Shown here in pieces: positions 32,501 to 43,517 of a DNA stretch of 64,000 bases. The first letter of the stretch is position 1. Each line of letters begins with the position of its first letter. The notes below the pieces were generated by a model. The model saw only the letters and a list, made by a program, of their open reading frames with translations, was not told the origin of the DNA and searched no databases. The translations under genes were made by a program, and so were the position numbers. The DNA is from Coprinellus micaceus. Taxonomy: Eukaryota; Basidiomycota; Agaricomycetes; Agaricales; Psathyrellaceae. The DNA is taken from the NCBI GenBank assembly GCA_951394405.1, contig OX596335.1, positions 3,286,001-3,350,000 of the forward strand. Direction: 5' to 3'.

Positions 32501-32733
32501 CGAATCTTGGGAGGAACGGTGTCGGCAATGAAGGCATCCATGGAGTCGTAGCCCAAGTTCTTGAGCATTGCCTTGGTCTCAACATCATCCGGACCTATAT
32601 GTCGCTCCTGGAAGGTATCGAGAGGCGAGAAGATAGACGAAGGCTGCTTGAGGCTGGCCAGACCACGGGCAAGAGGTGCTACCCTCTGTTGGTGGAGGCG
32701 AGGGAACCTCTGCACGCAACGAAGTCGCAGCAT
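29583..32733 (-). CDS. GCV2: Glycine dehydrogenase (decarboxylating), P-protein
   Basis: Exons in coding order: 32733-32341, 32288-32228, 32177-31578 and 31525-29583 (998 aa, as expected). It decarboxylates glycine in the mitochondrial glycine cleavage system, passing the aminomethyl group to H-protein and on to tetrahydrofolate. Visible marks are the presequence [38 protein letters not shown], the Gly-rich loop and the PLP lysine in [17 protein letters not shown] (around residue 740). An upstream in-frame ATG at 32811 would add 26 residues; 32733 gives the cleaner presequence. Intron 32178-32227 requires a GC donor (AAG then GCATGT); the nearby GT would break the frame. Confidence 0.96.
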
Positions 32734-33091
32734 GGTCACTGGGAGAGGGGTGGGGAAGGAAGGAGTCGGACGGGAAAGGGACTGGCTCGCGCGACCCTTG
32801 AAAAAGGGCATTCACCGAGTCAACGAGTTATCGACGTAAAATAGGCCGATTTCGGGAATAATTAGGGGTATTCGCTGGGATGTCGAAAAAGCGGGCAGAA
32901 AGAGACGCTGGTGGGCGCCTAACTGCGAGAACATTGCTAGAAAATGGAAGGCACATTTTCGACGGGTGGCAGAACAGCAAAGAGACGGGCATCGGCGTAT
33001 CTTGACTCTGGCCTGACCAGCCGGAGACAAAAACTTTTTCCTGCGTGGCTCGGACCCTCGGAACGCCGCGTGACGTCACAGGGCGTATCGG
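32734..33091. other. Spacer: GCV2 promoter and ARMH3-like 3' end
   Basis: These 358 bases lie between the GCV2 start and the stop codon of the upstream minus-strand gene. Only overlapping short frames are present. It includes a TGACGTCA palindrome at 33071-33078, a perfect CRE/ATF-type site. Confidence 0.5.
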
Positions 33092-35504
33092 TCACACTCC
33101 GGCTAGCGAGTCTCCGCAGGCATACCGCGCGAAGTCGAGCACCTCTTCAGCCCTCAGCCTGCACTCCGGTCAGAGTCTAGGTCCAAGGAGGGGAGAAAAA
33201 ACACACCGGGGCTCCCTCTCTGCTGCATTTTCTGGACGGTGGAGTCCATTTAGCTCGACTTCTCGTACAATGATCCGCATCGCGTCCGACGCCGCTTTGA
33301 GATTGGCGCCCGTCAAGCTGATCTTCTTGTTGTAATACGACGTAAGATCAACGATGTACCGTAAAGCTTCATCTTTGTGCGGTGAGACCTCCAATGATTT
33401 TAAAATATCTTCTTGCTTTTCCAGGATGGTCGAATTTCGCACGAGCTCGTACACAAGCTCATGCACGGCGTGTGGTGAAGGTAGGTATGCTTCCGCGCCA
33501 GCAATCGCAGCTTCGAGGAGCGCAAGACCCTGTGAAGAGGTCAGCCAAACGCGTCGCCGGCAGTACACCCACCTACATCCAATATCAGTTGCCCAATCCC
33601 CCCTGTGGTTATCAAGGAGTCAAACTTGGTCGCTACGAACGAGAACAGACCGATAACCGAAAGCCAGAGTTCCTTCCAGTGGTAATCTAGGCCTCCGTGA
33701 GTGTGGGAGTGAGTGTGGGGGAGGATAGCTCATACCAAGTCGTATTCGCTCACACCGCAAATACCATACTATCCTATGACATATCCAAAGGCATTTGGAA
33801 TACGATTGCGATGCAAGGCGACGATGCAGGTTATGGCGAAGCCAGAGATTGCAACAGTCGAGAATGTCGCAAAGCAGTGGCCGTCCTGACGGTGCAGCCG
33901 GAAGTCGTGGCAGTCGCTACCTTGGATTTTAGTAGGTTTAGGACCTAGGGCGTTCAATGTCACTCACTTGTGAACACAGTTGGACATTGGAAGCACTTTT
34001 GCTCGTGAGTACACCCATACAATACTCGTCCTCGGTGAGAATAAGTATCATCTCTAGATCTAAGCCAGCATATGACAGAGTTCTTCCTGACGACGAACTC
34101 GAGGCGTTGGTGAGCAGCCAGGACGTCAGCGTCACGAAAGACCCGATCCAGGGTGACTTGGGTGTAGACGCCGGGCTGTCCAAGTCACTCAAAAGTGTGC
34201 GCCGGAACGTCGCATTCCCTGCCATGAATTCATATATCGGCAGAAAGGACACAGCTTGGGGAATGGGCCTGGGGAATATGATCAGGGCTTGCCCAGCGAT
34301 AGTAGGTCCGCATTACTCACTGGGGCTCTTGATTGGGTGATACACTCCTAGGCGGGGCTGAGCTAGATCTCATTCGGGACAAGAGGATGTCAGGTCGCAA
34401 AAGTGAACCCAAAGTCGTGGTGATGATGCTTGAGCCAGATGCAGGACACAGTGATGCATATGCGCTTGGGTATTACTTGAGCGGCCGTGCTCTCTTGTCT
34501 CACTGGGCAGGACGAAACTCACCTAGTTGCGGCCTCGAGGCTTGGCACTGTCGCTCTGCATATTTTTCTCGTTACCTCCTCGTCCTCCAACTCTCTCATG
34601 CACTTCAAGTATGGGTTCATCCTCGCGGCGTCAGATTTGTGGTAGTTCGCCAGTATCGCGAGGAACAGCGCTGCATCAAGAACCTGAGCCCCGGGCTCTT
34701 GGCTTCGTATGAACTGACCATATTTAGGTTCCGACTCTGCGATATGAGGTTTTCGCTTACCTCTATGATAGGCGAAAAGAAGTTGCGTCTTAGAAAGTAA
34801 GCACCCGGGCTAAGCTGGCTGATGGAACAAATGAACACAAGACCGAGGCGTACAGCGAGATGGCGAGTGGGTGCTGTATGATTCGTTAGTACGGGAACAT
34901 ATTTGAGATTGTCTGCCGACATACGGGGTGCATTATTATCTCCGATGATAGTGTTGATCATCGAGGTGAAGTCCTGTTGAAAAACGGTGAGCATATCCAT
35001 TCAAATATCGACGAAGGGTTGTCGGACATTGAAGACGCGGTCACTCTCCCCAACCGACCCAGCAACCAACTCCATAACCTCCCATCCAGACAGGTTCTTC
35101 GACAAAACATAATTTGAGGCCACCGTCAAGGTTTCTAGCGCATGTCCTTTCTTCCCCTCGGCATAGGTCGACTTGGACGCATACAGGAGGCACGACTCGA
35201 ACAGCGAGTTTAGGAACGGCTACTAGGTAAACCCACACGCACAGAATGAGCTTTCACAAACACCGGGGGCAGCAGAGGACACGAGCCGCACTTTGAGTCT
35301 CCCCAGACACTCATCTTTCGAAAGCTGTTGGAACCGTGTCCCTAGAAACGCCGAATCCACCTGCAGATCCAACAGGTCCGAGAAGACCTGCTTCGCGTTT
35401 CCATTGGGATCCAACCGATCCGGGGGCGTGCCTTGCAACAATTTCGTGTAGATTGCAACAAACTTGGGAGTTGGAGGCGAGCTTCGATAGGATGGTGATG
35501 CCAT
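33092..35504 (-). CDS. ARMH3-like armadillo helical protein (DUF1741), apparent frameshift
   Basis: Eleven exons in coding order: 35504-35292, 35219-35028, 34973-34925, 34873-34761, 34713-34523, 34464-34321, 34268-33968, 33916-33736, 33687-33577, 33529-33207 and 33152-33092 (about 625 aa). Characteristic stretches are KFVAIYTKLLQG, FLRRNFFSPIIEFI, ILANYHKSDAARMNPYLK, LCDILDCCNLWLRHNLH, DYHWKELW and TTGGIGQLI. The family includes human C10orf76/ARMH3, a Golgi factor working with GBF1 and PI4KB (established). In exon 33687-33577, DYHWKELW and the following VIGLFSFVATKFDSL lie in different frames: one extra base, at a run of four A (33660-33663 plus strand). This is either an assembly error or an inactivating mutation. 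All other phases close. Confidence 0.72.
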
Positions 35505-35740
35505 GTGTGAAGGCAAGAAGCAAAGGCAAGTTGAAGTGGAAGCGCCGCTGAGTTAGGGGCTTTGTCTACCACCGCTTTTTCTCACGATGTCGAGCCAGTA
35601 CACGTGTGCGATTGCCGAATAATTGTTGGGGATTAGGCGCGCGTGCTGGGGATAAGCGCTAGAGGTGACAGAGTACTCTGGACTTCTAAAATACACAAGG
35701 TTCAACAAGAGAGGATCATGAGAACAGGAACATCGGGGCC

Positions 35741-37876
35741 CTATGTAAGCTCAGGCATCGTAGAATCCACCATCTCATTTACCCATGACATAAGTGCCTC
35801 ATCGTGTATCCGAACATTCTCTAACATATGCCTCACAGCCGAGAATGCCCTCCTTCCCTTTCTCTCTCCCTCCTTGTCGCTCTCCACATCCCCGGTCGAC
35901 GCTTCTGCCGCGGGGTCGGTATCGTCTTCCACAACTCCCGGGAAACCAAAATGGTCTTTGTCTGCCTTAGGTGCAGCTTCCGCAGAAGCAAAGGCTGTTC
36001 GGAAGAGTACTCGGATGATGAGGAGGGCGGTGAGAGCAGCGGAAGACGGCTCAACGATTGGGCGTTGGTATGTGATGGTCGTGGCACGAAGGGGTGGGAT
36101 GGGTCGGGTGGTGAAGGATGTGGTACTGAGGTCAGAATTGGGGACGAGGGTGATGGTGTCACTCTGTGATGGATGCTTCTGCGGCGGTTGGGAACTTGAC
36201 AGGTGGGTGAGAAGATGGGACCGAAGGTGCTGGGTCTCTGTGGACGTATGTTGGCATGTCGACCATAGACAAGGAAGGGATGGCGGTTGGAGCGTTCCAA
36301 GATGCTGGAGGAGATGGTCAAAGAGGTCGGAGGGGGTGGAGAGAGCCACTTCGGCGCAAGCAGAACGATCCCACTTGCATTTGAAACGTTCGGTTGCGAT
36401 CATTTCTTTGCGCCGTTCAATTCCCCGCACAATGAAGCGGGGAGTTGGGCCTTGCAGTACCATAGCTTGTGCTGACGGGTAGACATGCGTAACGTATTTG
36501 ATCACGTCAGACGCTCCCAGAAGGGCGGTTGGTTCTTGGTGAGGTGTAAACGTGTCTTTATACAACGTCCAGATGTCGACCTGCGTCATTTCGCCGTCTG
36601 GGTTTGCTTGAAGTACCAGCCTCATCCTATGAAAGATCCGTTCAGTTGGGAACCCCAAAATAAGAACTACAATTCATACCATTCATAGCAACGGTGCGGT
36701 TCTGCCGACTTGGAAAGAACGGACATATCCTCGCTTGTCAACTCATAGTTTCTCGCAGTCATCGTTGACGTCGCAGCCACAGTCCGGAATGGAGGCGTGA
36801 TATCCAAAGTGACCTTTTCCTCCGTCGAATGCTGTTCGGCGAGAACCAAACTGCAGAGCACTCTAAGAACGCTAGGTAGCTCTGGCTTGAGTAGGAAGGC
36901 ACGCGCAGTACCGGGGTGTGCGACGTGGATATACAGGTGCTCCAAGCACGGTTCCACCAGCGCCCTATCCATGAATAAAGGCAAGTATCGAATGGCGGCA
37001 TTTAGAGATTCGGATGTCCGTGCAAAGTGTAACGTGTTGCTGGGGTGTGAAAGGACCCCAGTGAGTGCACCAAGTGCTGCAATCACGATACTTCGGTTCG
37101 TTGATTTAGATACAATCTTCTTCAGTGGGATGATGGGATTTGAGATGTCTGGAACACCTTCATGGATATAGAGGCTGTGCGCCAAGCTCTGGAAGATGTC
37201 GATGATATGCAGCAAGGCTTCTTGGTTCTCATCTTTCGTGAAGTCGAGGTTATTGAGGCCATTGAGGAGGAGGGATAGGGTATGGGAATGCGACGCGAGC
37301 TCTGCCTGATCTTGCAGCGAGATATTCCTAAGAATGAGCAGGGATTCGAGCGCAAAGCGGTGTTGGGCGAGGAACTCTTTGGAAGGGCCGAACAGTTGTG
37401 TCTTTTCGTCGAGCTGCTTGTATCCTTGAGTGACGTACCATTCTGGCCAGTCGAATAATCCGTCGATGAGGCCAGGGTACGACTTGTACGAAAACTGCTC
37501 GTTCCCTCCCAACCGGACTAAACGATCCAACGCCCATGTAACCTCCGAGTGTATTCCTGACCGAACAGAAAGCGCCATCCTGTTACTTGGTGTAGCCTCC
37601 GTGTACCACCCTGAGACTACGTGAGATGCAGGGCTCCTCTTGTGATTCGACGAACTCACGCTCATAATCATCCTTCACATTCGCAACTGCCCTTTGCGGT
37701 TGCGGGGCGACATACGTCGCAGGACGTTGGTAGAAGGTTTGTTGAGGTGTAGCGCGCCCCATGTACGTCGACATATTGGAGGAATGTGTGAGGTCCAGTT
37801 CGACTGGGGACGGTTTGCACCTAAGCGCGTCGAAATGGGATGCCAGATGATAGATCCAAACCAAAAATCCCGCCAT
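35741..37876 (-). CDS. RSC9: Rsc9-like chromatin-remodelling complex subunit
   Basis: Exons in coding order: 37876-37660, 37610-36680 and 36626-35741 (677 aa). After a short leader come DDYERWYTEATPSNRMALS and GIHSEVTWALDRLVRLGGN, then armadillo-like helices (FALESLLILRNISLQ, LNAAIRYLPLFMD), then an RFX-like DNA-binding part (QVDIWTLYKDTF, FIVRGIERRK), and finally C2H2-type Cys/His pairs (CKWDRSAC, CLWSTC, HLRSHLLTH). This architecture is that of fungal Rsc9, related to animal ARID2, a subunit of the RSC/PBAF SWI/SNF-class remodeller in the nucleus. The stop at 35741 is taken as real, although a further 3' exon cannot be excluded. Confidence 0.82.
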
Positions 37877-38050
37877 CGACGCGTTTGGTGTTCATCACGT
37901 GGGAAAAGTCCCTATTTTTGCCTCACCTTAAGTTCAAGTTGGGGCTGCTCCAACTTGAGACAGTGGAGGGAACGAGTGACGAACCGCATCTAAGGGTTCT
38001 TGTATCTTCTAATATACTCTATAAAACGGCCCATAAATCCTTCTCCCTCG

Positions 38051-40155
38051 TCAAAGGTAATCCCTGAACTGCTGCGCGAATGCCTCAACCGCAGCGTTCT
38101 GTTCGGAAACTGCTTCCTTGCCTTCCCTCACCCAGTTCACCCCGTAGAAGTCGTCTTCTGGGTACATATTTTTGAGCTCTGGGCTAGGGATGAATCTCCC
38201 ACGGTCGTTGAAGCTTGTGCTCAATTGGACATCGCTGAACGACTTGGAAAAGTCGTGTACCTTGCGGAGGAAAGCCCCGGCAAGTTCAGCGGTCACTGGG
38301 ATAACCCTGATGCAATCCTGCGGTACATCTGTAAACGTAAAATGTTCACTAAATCTGTGATGATTTAGAAATGGAGTACATACATCGGATTGACGCGTCG
38401 TCAAGTTTATAGACGCGATAATACGGCTGATCTCGTCTGATGAGGCCCCTGTAGCCCTCGTCTGTACAGTCGACTTCTCTCATGGACTCTGGCGAGTGAT
38501 CATACTCTTCCTGAGGCAGATGTTAGTTGAGTATAAACTTAATCGAAATTGGAAAATACCGACATCCCAACCAACAATGCAAGCATAGTACTCTCTCTCT
38601 TTGTGTCGCAAAACCTGACCGACGAAGTATTTAACGTCCACTTCGGTCCGCCTCTTCGGAGAAATGGTAATTGCCTCCCTGTCCTCTTGTCGGAGGACTC
38701 TCTCGCAATAGTCCTGGAGGGGCTCCCGACGAGGTTCGTCCAACAGGGGGACCAGCGCCATCAACAGGGTGTAGCACTCCATACACGGGAGCTGCCCGGT
38801 CGCTCGAAGGAGCGAAAGTGGCTCTGCATCGTCAGGACAAAGAAGCAACTGGATGGTGAATGCGCAGAAGATCGCCCACTGGGCATCCGAGAATGCGAAG
38901 CCTATCTCCCGTTGCCGCATCGACGCCACCATGTTCCTGGATGCCCTGAGAAGCATCATAACGGCGTTCGAAGGTGAAACACCCACACCTTCGACGGGAG
39001 AACCTGACATGAAGCCATCTGGCCCCATTGCGCCCATGTCTACCAAGAAGAATCCATCGGGGGGGAAGCCTTCCACATTTACTCGGGCCAGAACAACCGA
39101 AGGGAAGTTAACAGGAAATACGTCTAGGCCATAATGTCGACCAAGACACGAGAAGACGTGGACTAGTGATATGGGAATTGTTTTTCTGGCTCCCGGGTTG
39201 TCGGACAGGTAGGTGTGAGGGAAGCTGTTCAGTAATCGACGATATTGCTCGTCTGGACATCGAGCATTATTTCAATCTCTGGGTGCACCCCGGAAGGACA
39301 ATAGACTCACGGTTTGCAATGCCAAAACCTTCGTGCTTCATAAACCCAGTAATATCTGTGCACAACCGCGTCACGCTGTACCCTTCCTCCGTTGGGTCGG
39401 TGGAACAATGGTTTTCTTCCATATACTTGTCGCATTGGTGGGTCAGCTGGTCTATCTTCGCTGAAATCTGGCGCGGCGAAAGGTCAATGATACGCGCTGC
39501 TACACCAAAGAATGCGACTTACCGCACCGGGAGCGTATGAAAAGAAACACGAGAGAAGGCCCATGGCATCTTGGAAAGGTACTTCTTCTGAGGTCCCCTC
39601 TGCATCCTTCACCCATTGGATCTCGTGAATAGCATGGCTCCTGCTAATCACCAGCTTCGCCTGGTTCGACCAGTAAATCATGCTCAACGGCGTCTCTGGG
39701 ACTTCGCCATGTATATCCGCATCCCAGTTCGACTCAGAGGCAAAGCTCGGTGGAAGGGGCATCTCCGTTTGGAGCGCAAGGACATCCCACACGTCCATGG
39801 ACAGGTCAATCATCTCCTTGACAGGGTCGCGTCGCTTCTTCCTGTCCTTGCACAGGCGCCGGACGATCACCCGAGCTTGCGATTCCAGGCGCTTCCTCTC
39901 AGCATACCGTTGCCTCCAGTCATCGTCGAGCCGGGAGTTCCGCTCTTCTTCCTTGGCCGCATCAGACACGGTGAATCGCGCCTTGTAGTGTGGTTCCCAG
40001 AGCGATGGCACCACTGCGGCATCGTGGAAGAGGCGAGAGCAGGTGGAGAAGCGTACGAGGGTCCGAGCAGAAGGGTCCGAGAGAGTTCTGGTGGGTGGGA
40101 GATGGGAAAGAATACAGACAAGGACATCCAAGGGCAGCTGGGGGAGAACACACAT
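38051..40155 (-). CDS. FBXO21-like F-box protein with transglutaminase-like and YccV-like domains
   Basis: Exons in coding order: 40155-39523, 39467-39311, 39252-38564, 38510-38384 and 38328-38051 (627 aa). ATG 40155 puts the F-box right at the N-terminus (LPLDVLVCILSHL...LVRFSTCSRLFHD...PSLWEPHY). The centre resembles the SirB1/transglutaminase-like region (YMEENH, GFMKHEGFG, NSFPHTYLSDNPGARK). The C-terminal block, VKYFVGQVLRHKEREYYACIVGWD with QPYYRVY, is the hemimethylated-DNA-binding (YccV-like) fold. This order is that of F-box protein 21, which recruits substrates to an SCF ubiquitin ligase (established for mammals). The fungal substrate is unknown. Confidence 0.85.
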
Positions 40156-40260
40156 GGTGAAAGTGAGAGCCAAAACAGATCGTGAAGGATAATCTCTGCG
40201 TGACGTAATACAACTGATCGCAGGCTGCCACCTGACCAGAAAACATGTACCTGTCCAAAA

Positions 40261-41426
40261 TCATTCATCGTCGCTATCCATCGCACCCTCTTCCTTCCAG
40301 AGCTTGTATAGCTGTCTCCGATTAGAGTCACGAGTAGAGGGATCGCTTGCAACCTCAAAGATCTTTCTTCGGACGCCCTTGCAGAGGATCTCCTGGTCCA
40401 AGCTTCCTTTGCTGGGGTCGTCCAGACAAGAATTGTGGCTAATTCCAGGCCATGTTCCATCCTCGTCAATTCTCGACCTCTTCCTCGGCCGCTCCTCCTC
40501 TTCTCCTTCATCCGAATCAGCTTCTGTCGGAGAAAGCGATTCCAAGAGGGGTTCCCACGCAGCGGTTCTCATACGTTTGAATGCGATTTTTGACGTGGTC
40601 TGTGCAGAGAAGGCGAGGAGAGGGGCGATGATGAGGGTAATTGGGGAAGGAGCGTCTTCTGAAAGCGGGGACTTTTGTACTTTGTCGAGTTCCTCGAGAA
40701 AAACGTCGGCTAGATGGTATACAAGCCCTGGGGGCACTTTGATATCGGTTGGGCTGTGTGAGGTCAGAGCCACAGTCAACAGCAGCAAATGTTAGCGGTA
40801 CACACCACATCGGCCCGCCCTGTTCTCCCAAGACTTCATTATATTGACGACAGAGATCGGTGTCCCACTTTGCCCTTGCCAATAGTCGGAACGACGCGTT
40901 CACAAACCGACGCACGAGCATGTAATACTTGTCCAGTCTAGGGGGAGCATCAGACCAGGAGATGAAAACTCATGACACAGGAGACGCACCGGAGTTGGTC
41001 AATACCGTTCCATTCTCGAACTATCGTCTGCCAGAATCCCCGCAAGAACGCGATTGAAGCAGTACTTGATGTGATTGTCAAAACCAGCTCTGCCAATTCA
41101 TTTGCGAGCGCTTGTTGGACCAGAGGTTTGTCGGACATCCAGAAGCCTGGTAACAGTTTAGCACACACACAAAATCAAATTTACTGGAGACACTCACAGT
41201 AGAAGATACCCTTCCATAGCTTCTTCATCTCGCTCGAAGGAATCTCATTGTCAGAGGTTTCAGAGAGAAACGCCGCGAGACCCTTGATTGCCTTATCCCG
41301 GACTTTCTTTTCTACATGAAAACTCAGTTCGAGTGCTCTACTTCAAATTCACGGCGTATCTTACACACCGGTTGACGCAAGAACCTTTCCCAGAGGAAGA
41401 TTCGAGCCGGACGCAGCTGAAGCCAT
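40261..41426 (-). CDS. RRP1: Ribosomal RNA-processing protein 1 (Nop52 family)
   Basis: Five exons in coding order: 41426-41369, 41311-41198, 41146-40990, 40937-40806 and 40753-40261 (317 aa). It starts MASAASGSNLPLGKVLAST, then has [62 protein letters not shown] and PPGLVYHLADVFLEELD, the helical-repeat core of Rrp1/Nop52. The tail is acidic then basic (RPRKRSR). Rrp1 is a nucleolar factor for 27S pre-rRNA processing in 60S subunit assembly. Only 105 bp separate it from the downstream FBXO21-like start codon on the same strand. Confidence 0.88.
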
Positions 41427-41605
41427 TCGAACGATGTGTTGGTGAAGAGCAAACTTTTTGATGGCTCCCTGAAGCCGCCCACCTGGGATCAAAGCCCGGC
41501 GTCTATCTGAGTAACCGGTCCACTGCACGACTCGGACTCGCGCACCGCACTGTTGTCGGGATCCAAGGTGGAGTCTTTCTCTGCTCCTGCTCTTACAGTG
41601 AGAAT
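41427..41605. promoter_or_regulatory. Bidirectional promoter (RRP1 / HIU hydrolase)
   Basis: These 179 bases separate divergent start codons. No TATA box was recognised; assignment is by orientation. Confidence 0.5.
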
Positions 41606-42147
41606 ATGGCCAAGTCTCCAATCACCTGTCACAGTGAGTGACCGCTGCCGATCTCCCCTTCACCGATCTTACCTCGTGGACAGTTCTGGACGCTGCTCTC
41701 GGAAAGCCTGCCCCTGGCGTCCACATCCACCTCCAGAAATCCGAGCAATTGACGAACGCCCAGGAAGTGGCAACGTTTCGGGGCATTGCTACTGGGTGAG
41801 CAATTCCAGGTTTATGCCGAACATACACTCATAGGGTGCCTCAGAGTCACTAACGAGGACGGTCGCTGCCTCGATCTCTTTCCCCCCGCCGGAACTGAGG
41901 GAAGCGTCGCACTTCAGGTAGGGGAAACATATAAGATCGTGTTCAAGACCAAGGAATACTTCGAGAAGTCAGGGCGTACGACATTCTACCCCTGGGTTGA
42001 GGTACCGAATCCGCGGTTCCGATGTGCTACAATCAGCCTGACTCTTACCCCGCACAGATCCCATTCACCATCCAGAATCCGCAAGAACATTACCATATCC
42101 CACTGTTGATCAGCCCGTTCTCCTTCACAACCTATCGCGGGAGCTAG
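41606..42147 (+). CDS. 5-hydroxyisourate hydrolase (transthyretin-like)
   Basis: Four exons: 41606-41633, 41684-41795, 41845-42001 and 42058-42147 (128 aa). It hydrolyses 5-hydroxyisourate to OHCU in urate breakdown, after urate oxidase. The N-terminus [18 protein letters not shown] carries the active-site His, VTNEDGRC the conserved Arg, [17 protein letters not shown] the second His, and the C-terminus is the diagnostic YRGS motif. The length is normal. No other urate-pathway gene is nearby, as usual in fungi. Confidence 0.95.
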
Positions 42148-42408
42148 ACGGAGCCTCGAATGAATTACAGAAGGATGGGATGGGTGTATGTATACAGGGG
42201 GGGATCGACGTGTGTCTAGAAGCGCAGGACCGTGTTCCAGAGAAGAGAGAACGGCAGCAAACAATCTATCGTGGTCTATCCGCGGGCGATGGCTGAGATA
42301 GTAAATCGACAACAGCAAAGGGGTAGGGAAATGTACATGCAGAGATAAAAGAAAGCAATGATGTCAAGGGCGGATGGAGGAAAGACAGACCAGACCAAAT
42401 TAAGACCG

Positions 42409-43237
42409 TCATGGCCGGGTCAGGACGTTGTTGTATTGGGTGCCCTTGAGGTATCCACCCTTCATCGTCTGCTTGACATTGCTGATGAACTGATCCCTGG
42501 TCTTCGTCATCTCAATGGCAGCATCTGGGGTGGGAGTCAGTCACACGACGGAAAAATATTGCGATATTCACTCACCCTTGTTCAAGGGGTCGTCGGGGTT
42601 AGGCTCCAAGAAGAGGTATTGAAGGCCGACCATGACGGAGTTGAGGTTGAGAACGGGTTTCCAATCCTCTCGGAGGATGTTCAAGCAGACATTTCCCTCT
42701 AGGTCTACGTTTGGGTGATAGATCTATTAAATATTCTCAGCGCTGTGGGTCGTGAGGTGGCCACGAGGTGAGTTGCTTACGGTCTGCGTGCACTTGACCT
42801 TTGGTGGGTCGTGGGGGTAGTTGGTGTTGATGGCAAAGGAGAACACGAAAGCGCCACCCTTGTACATGCCTGTGGCCAGAGTGTCAGCACTGTGGTACCG
42901 ACGTTCCCGACGAGCGCTTAAACCGACCTTCATCAGGAGTAATCGTGAGGGTGAAGTTGAGGAGATCAGCGGGATCGGGGAAGTGTGTCTTCATCGTTGA
43001 GGGGAGATCAAGTTCAGTCAAATCTGGGCAAGACCTCAAGGATTAGGGAGGGTTTCACAGCATCGGAGAGGTGAGGAAACGCGCACCCTTCTGCACTCGA
43101 ATCTGAGCGGCACTCGTCTTTGGCTTCTTCTTGGCAGCCGCGTCCTCATTCTTCTTCATGGACCAAATCTGAAGAGTGAAGGCCAATGTTTAGCGGTGCG
43201 TTCTACCCGTAGCATATGCCTAACCGACCTTAATCAT
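42409..43237 (-). CDS. UBC12: NEDD8-conjugating enzyme Ubc12
   Basis: Six exons in coding order: 43237-43229, 43168-43087, 43023-42928, 42869-42781, 42723-42576 and 42524-42409 (179 aa). The first exon is nine bases (MIK). The N-terminal [14 protein letters not shown] extension that docks NEDD8 E1 is present; the E2 core has [10 protein letters not shown], the catalytic Cys in [14 protein letters not shown], and [13 protein letters not shown]. The C-terminus reads [15 protein letters not shown]. It transfers NEDD8 to cullins and so activates SCF ligases, for which the FBXO21-like gene in this window would supply a substrate receptor. Confidence 0.96.
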
Positions 43238-43517
43238 CGGAAAAGCTGCGGCGGGAAGTGGGCTACGTGTAGGTGTGGTGGTCGTTCAGGTATAAGAAAC
43301 GGTATACTAATTTGGGCGGCAGTCCGACTCACGGCCGTGGCTGTGTCATCGCGTCCTTAGCAGCCATTTAGATTCAGAACCGTGCCTGCGTGCACATGTC
43401 ACTGCCCAGGAGATCATATGGGCGTTGAAAAAGCTTTCCGCGCAGAGATAGGGTGACATGCATATATATTTGAGGTTGCTTCCGGGCCCAAGGTTCCCAT
43501 CTTCTCCACCTACCACC
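43238..43517. promoter_or_regulatory. Bidirectional promoter (UBC12 / 2OG oxygenase)
   Basis: These 280 bases separate divergent start codons. An AT-rich element (CATATATATTTGAG, 43459-43472) about 50 bp before the plus-strand ATG could serve as a TATA-like box. Confidence 0.5.

Noticed and set aside
33688..33830. Alternative splice (donor GTATGG, 95-nt intron) to avoid the ARMH3 frameshift
   Set aside because: It restores a frame but deletes the conserved WYLRCERIRLDYHWKELW region, so a base-level error or mutation is more plausible.
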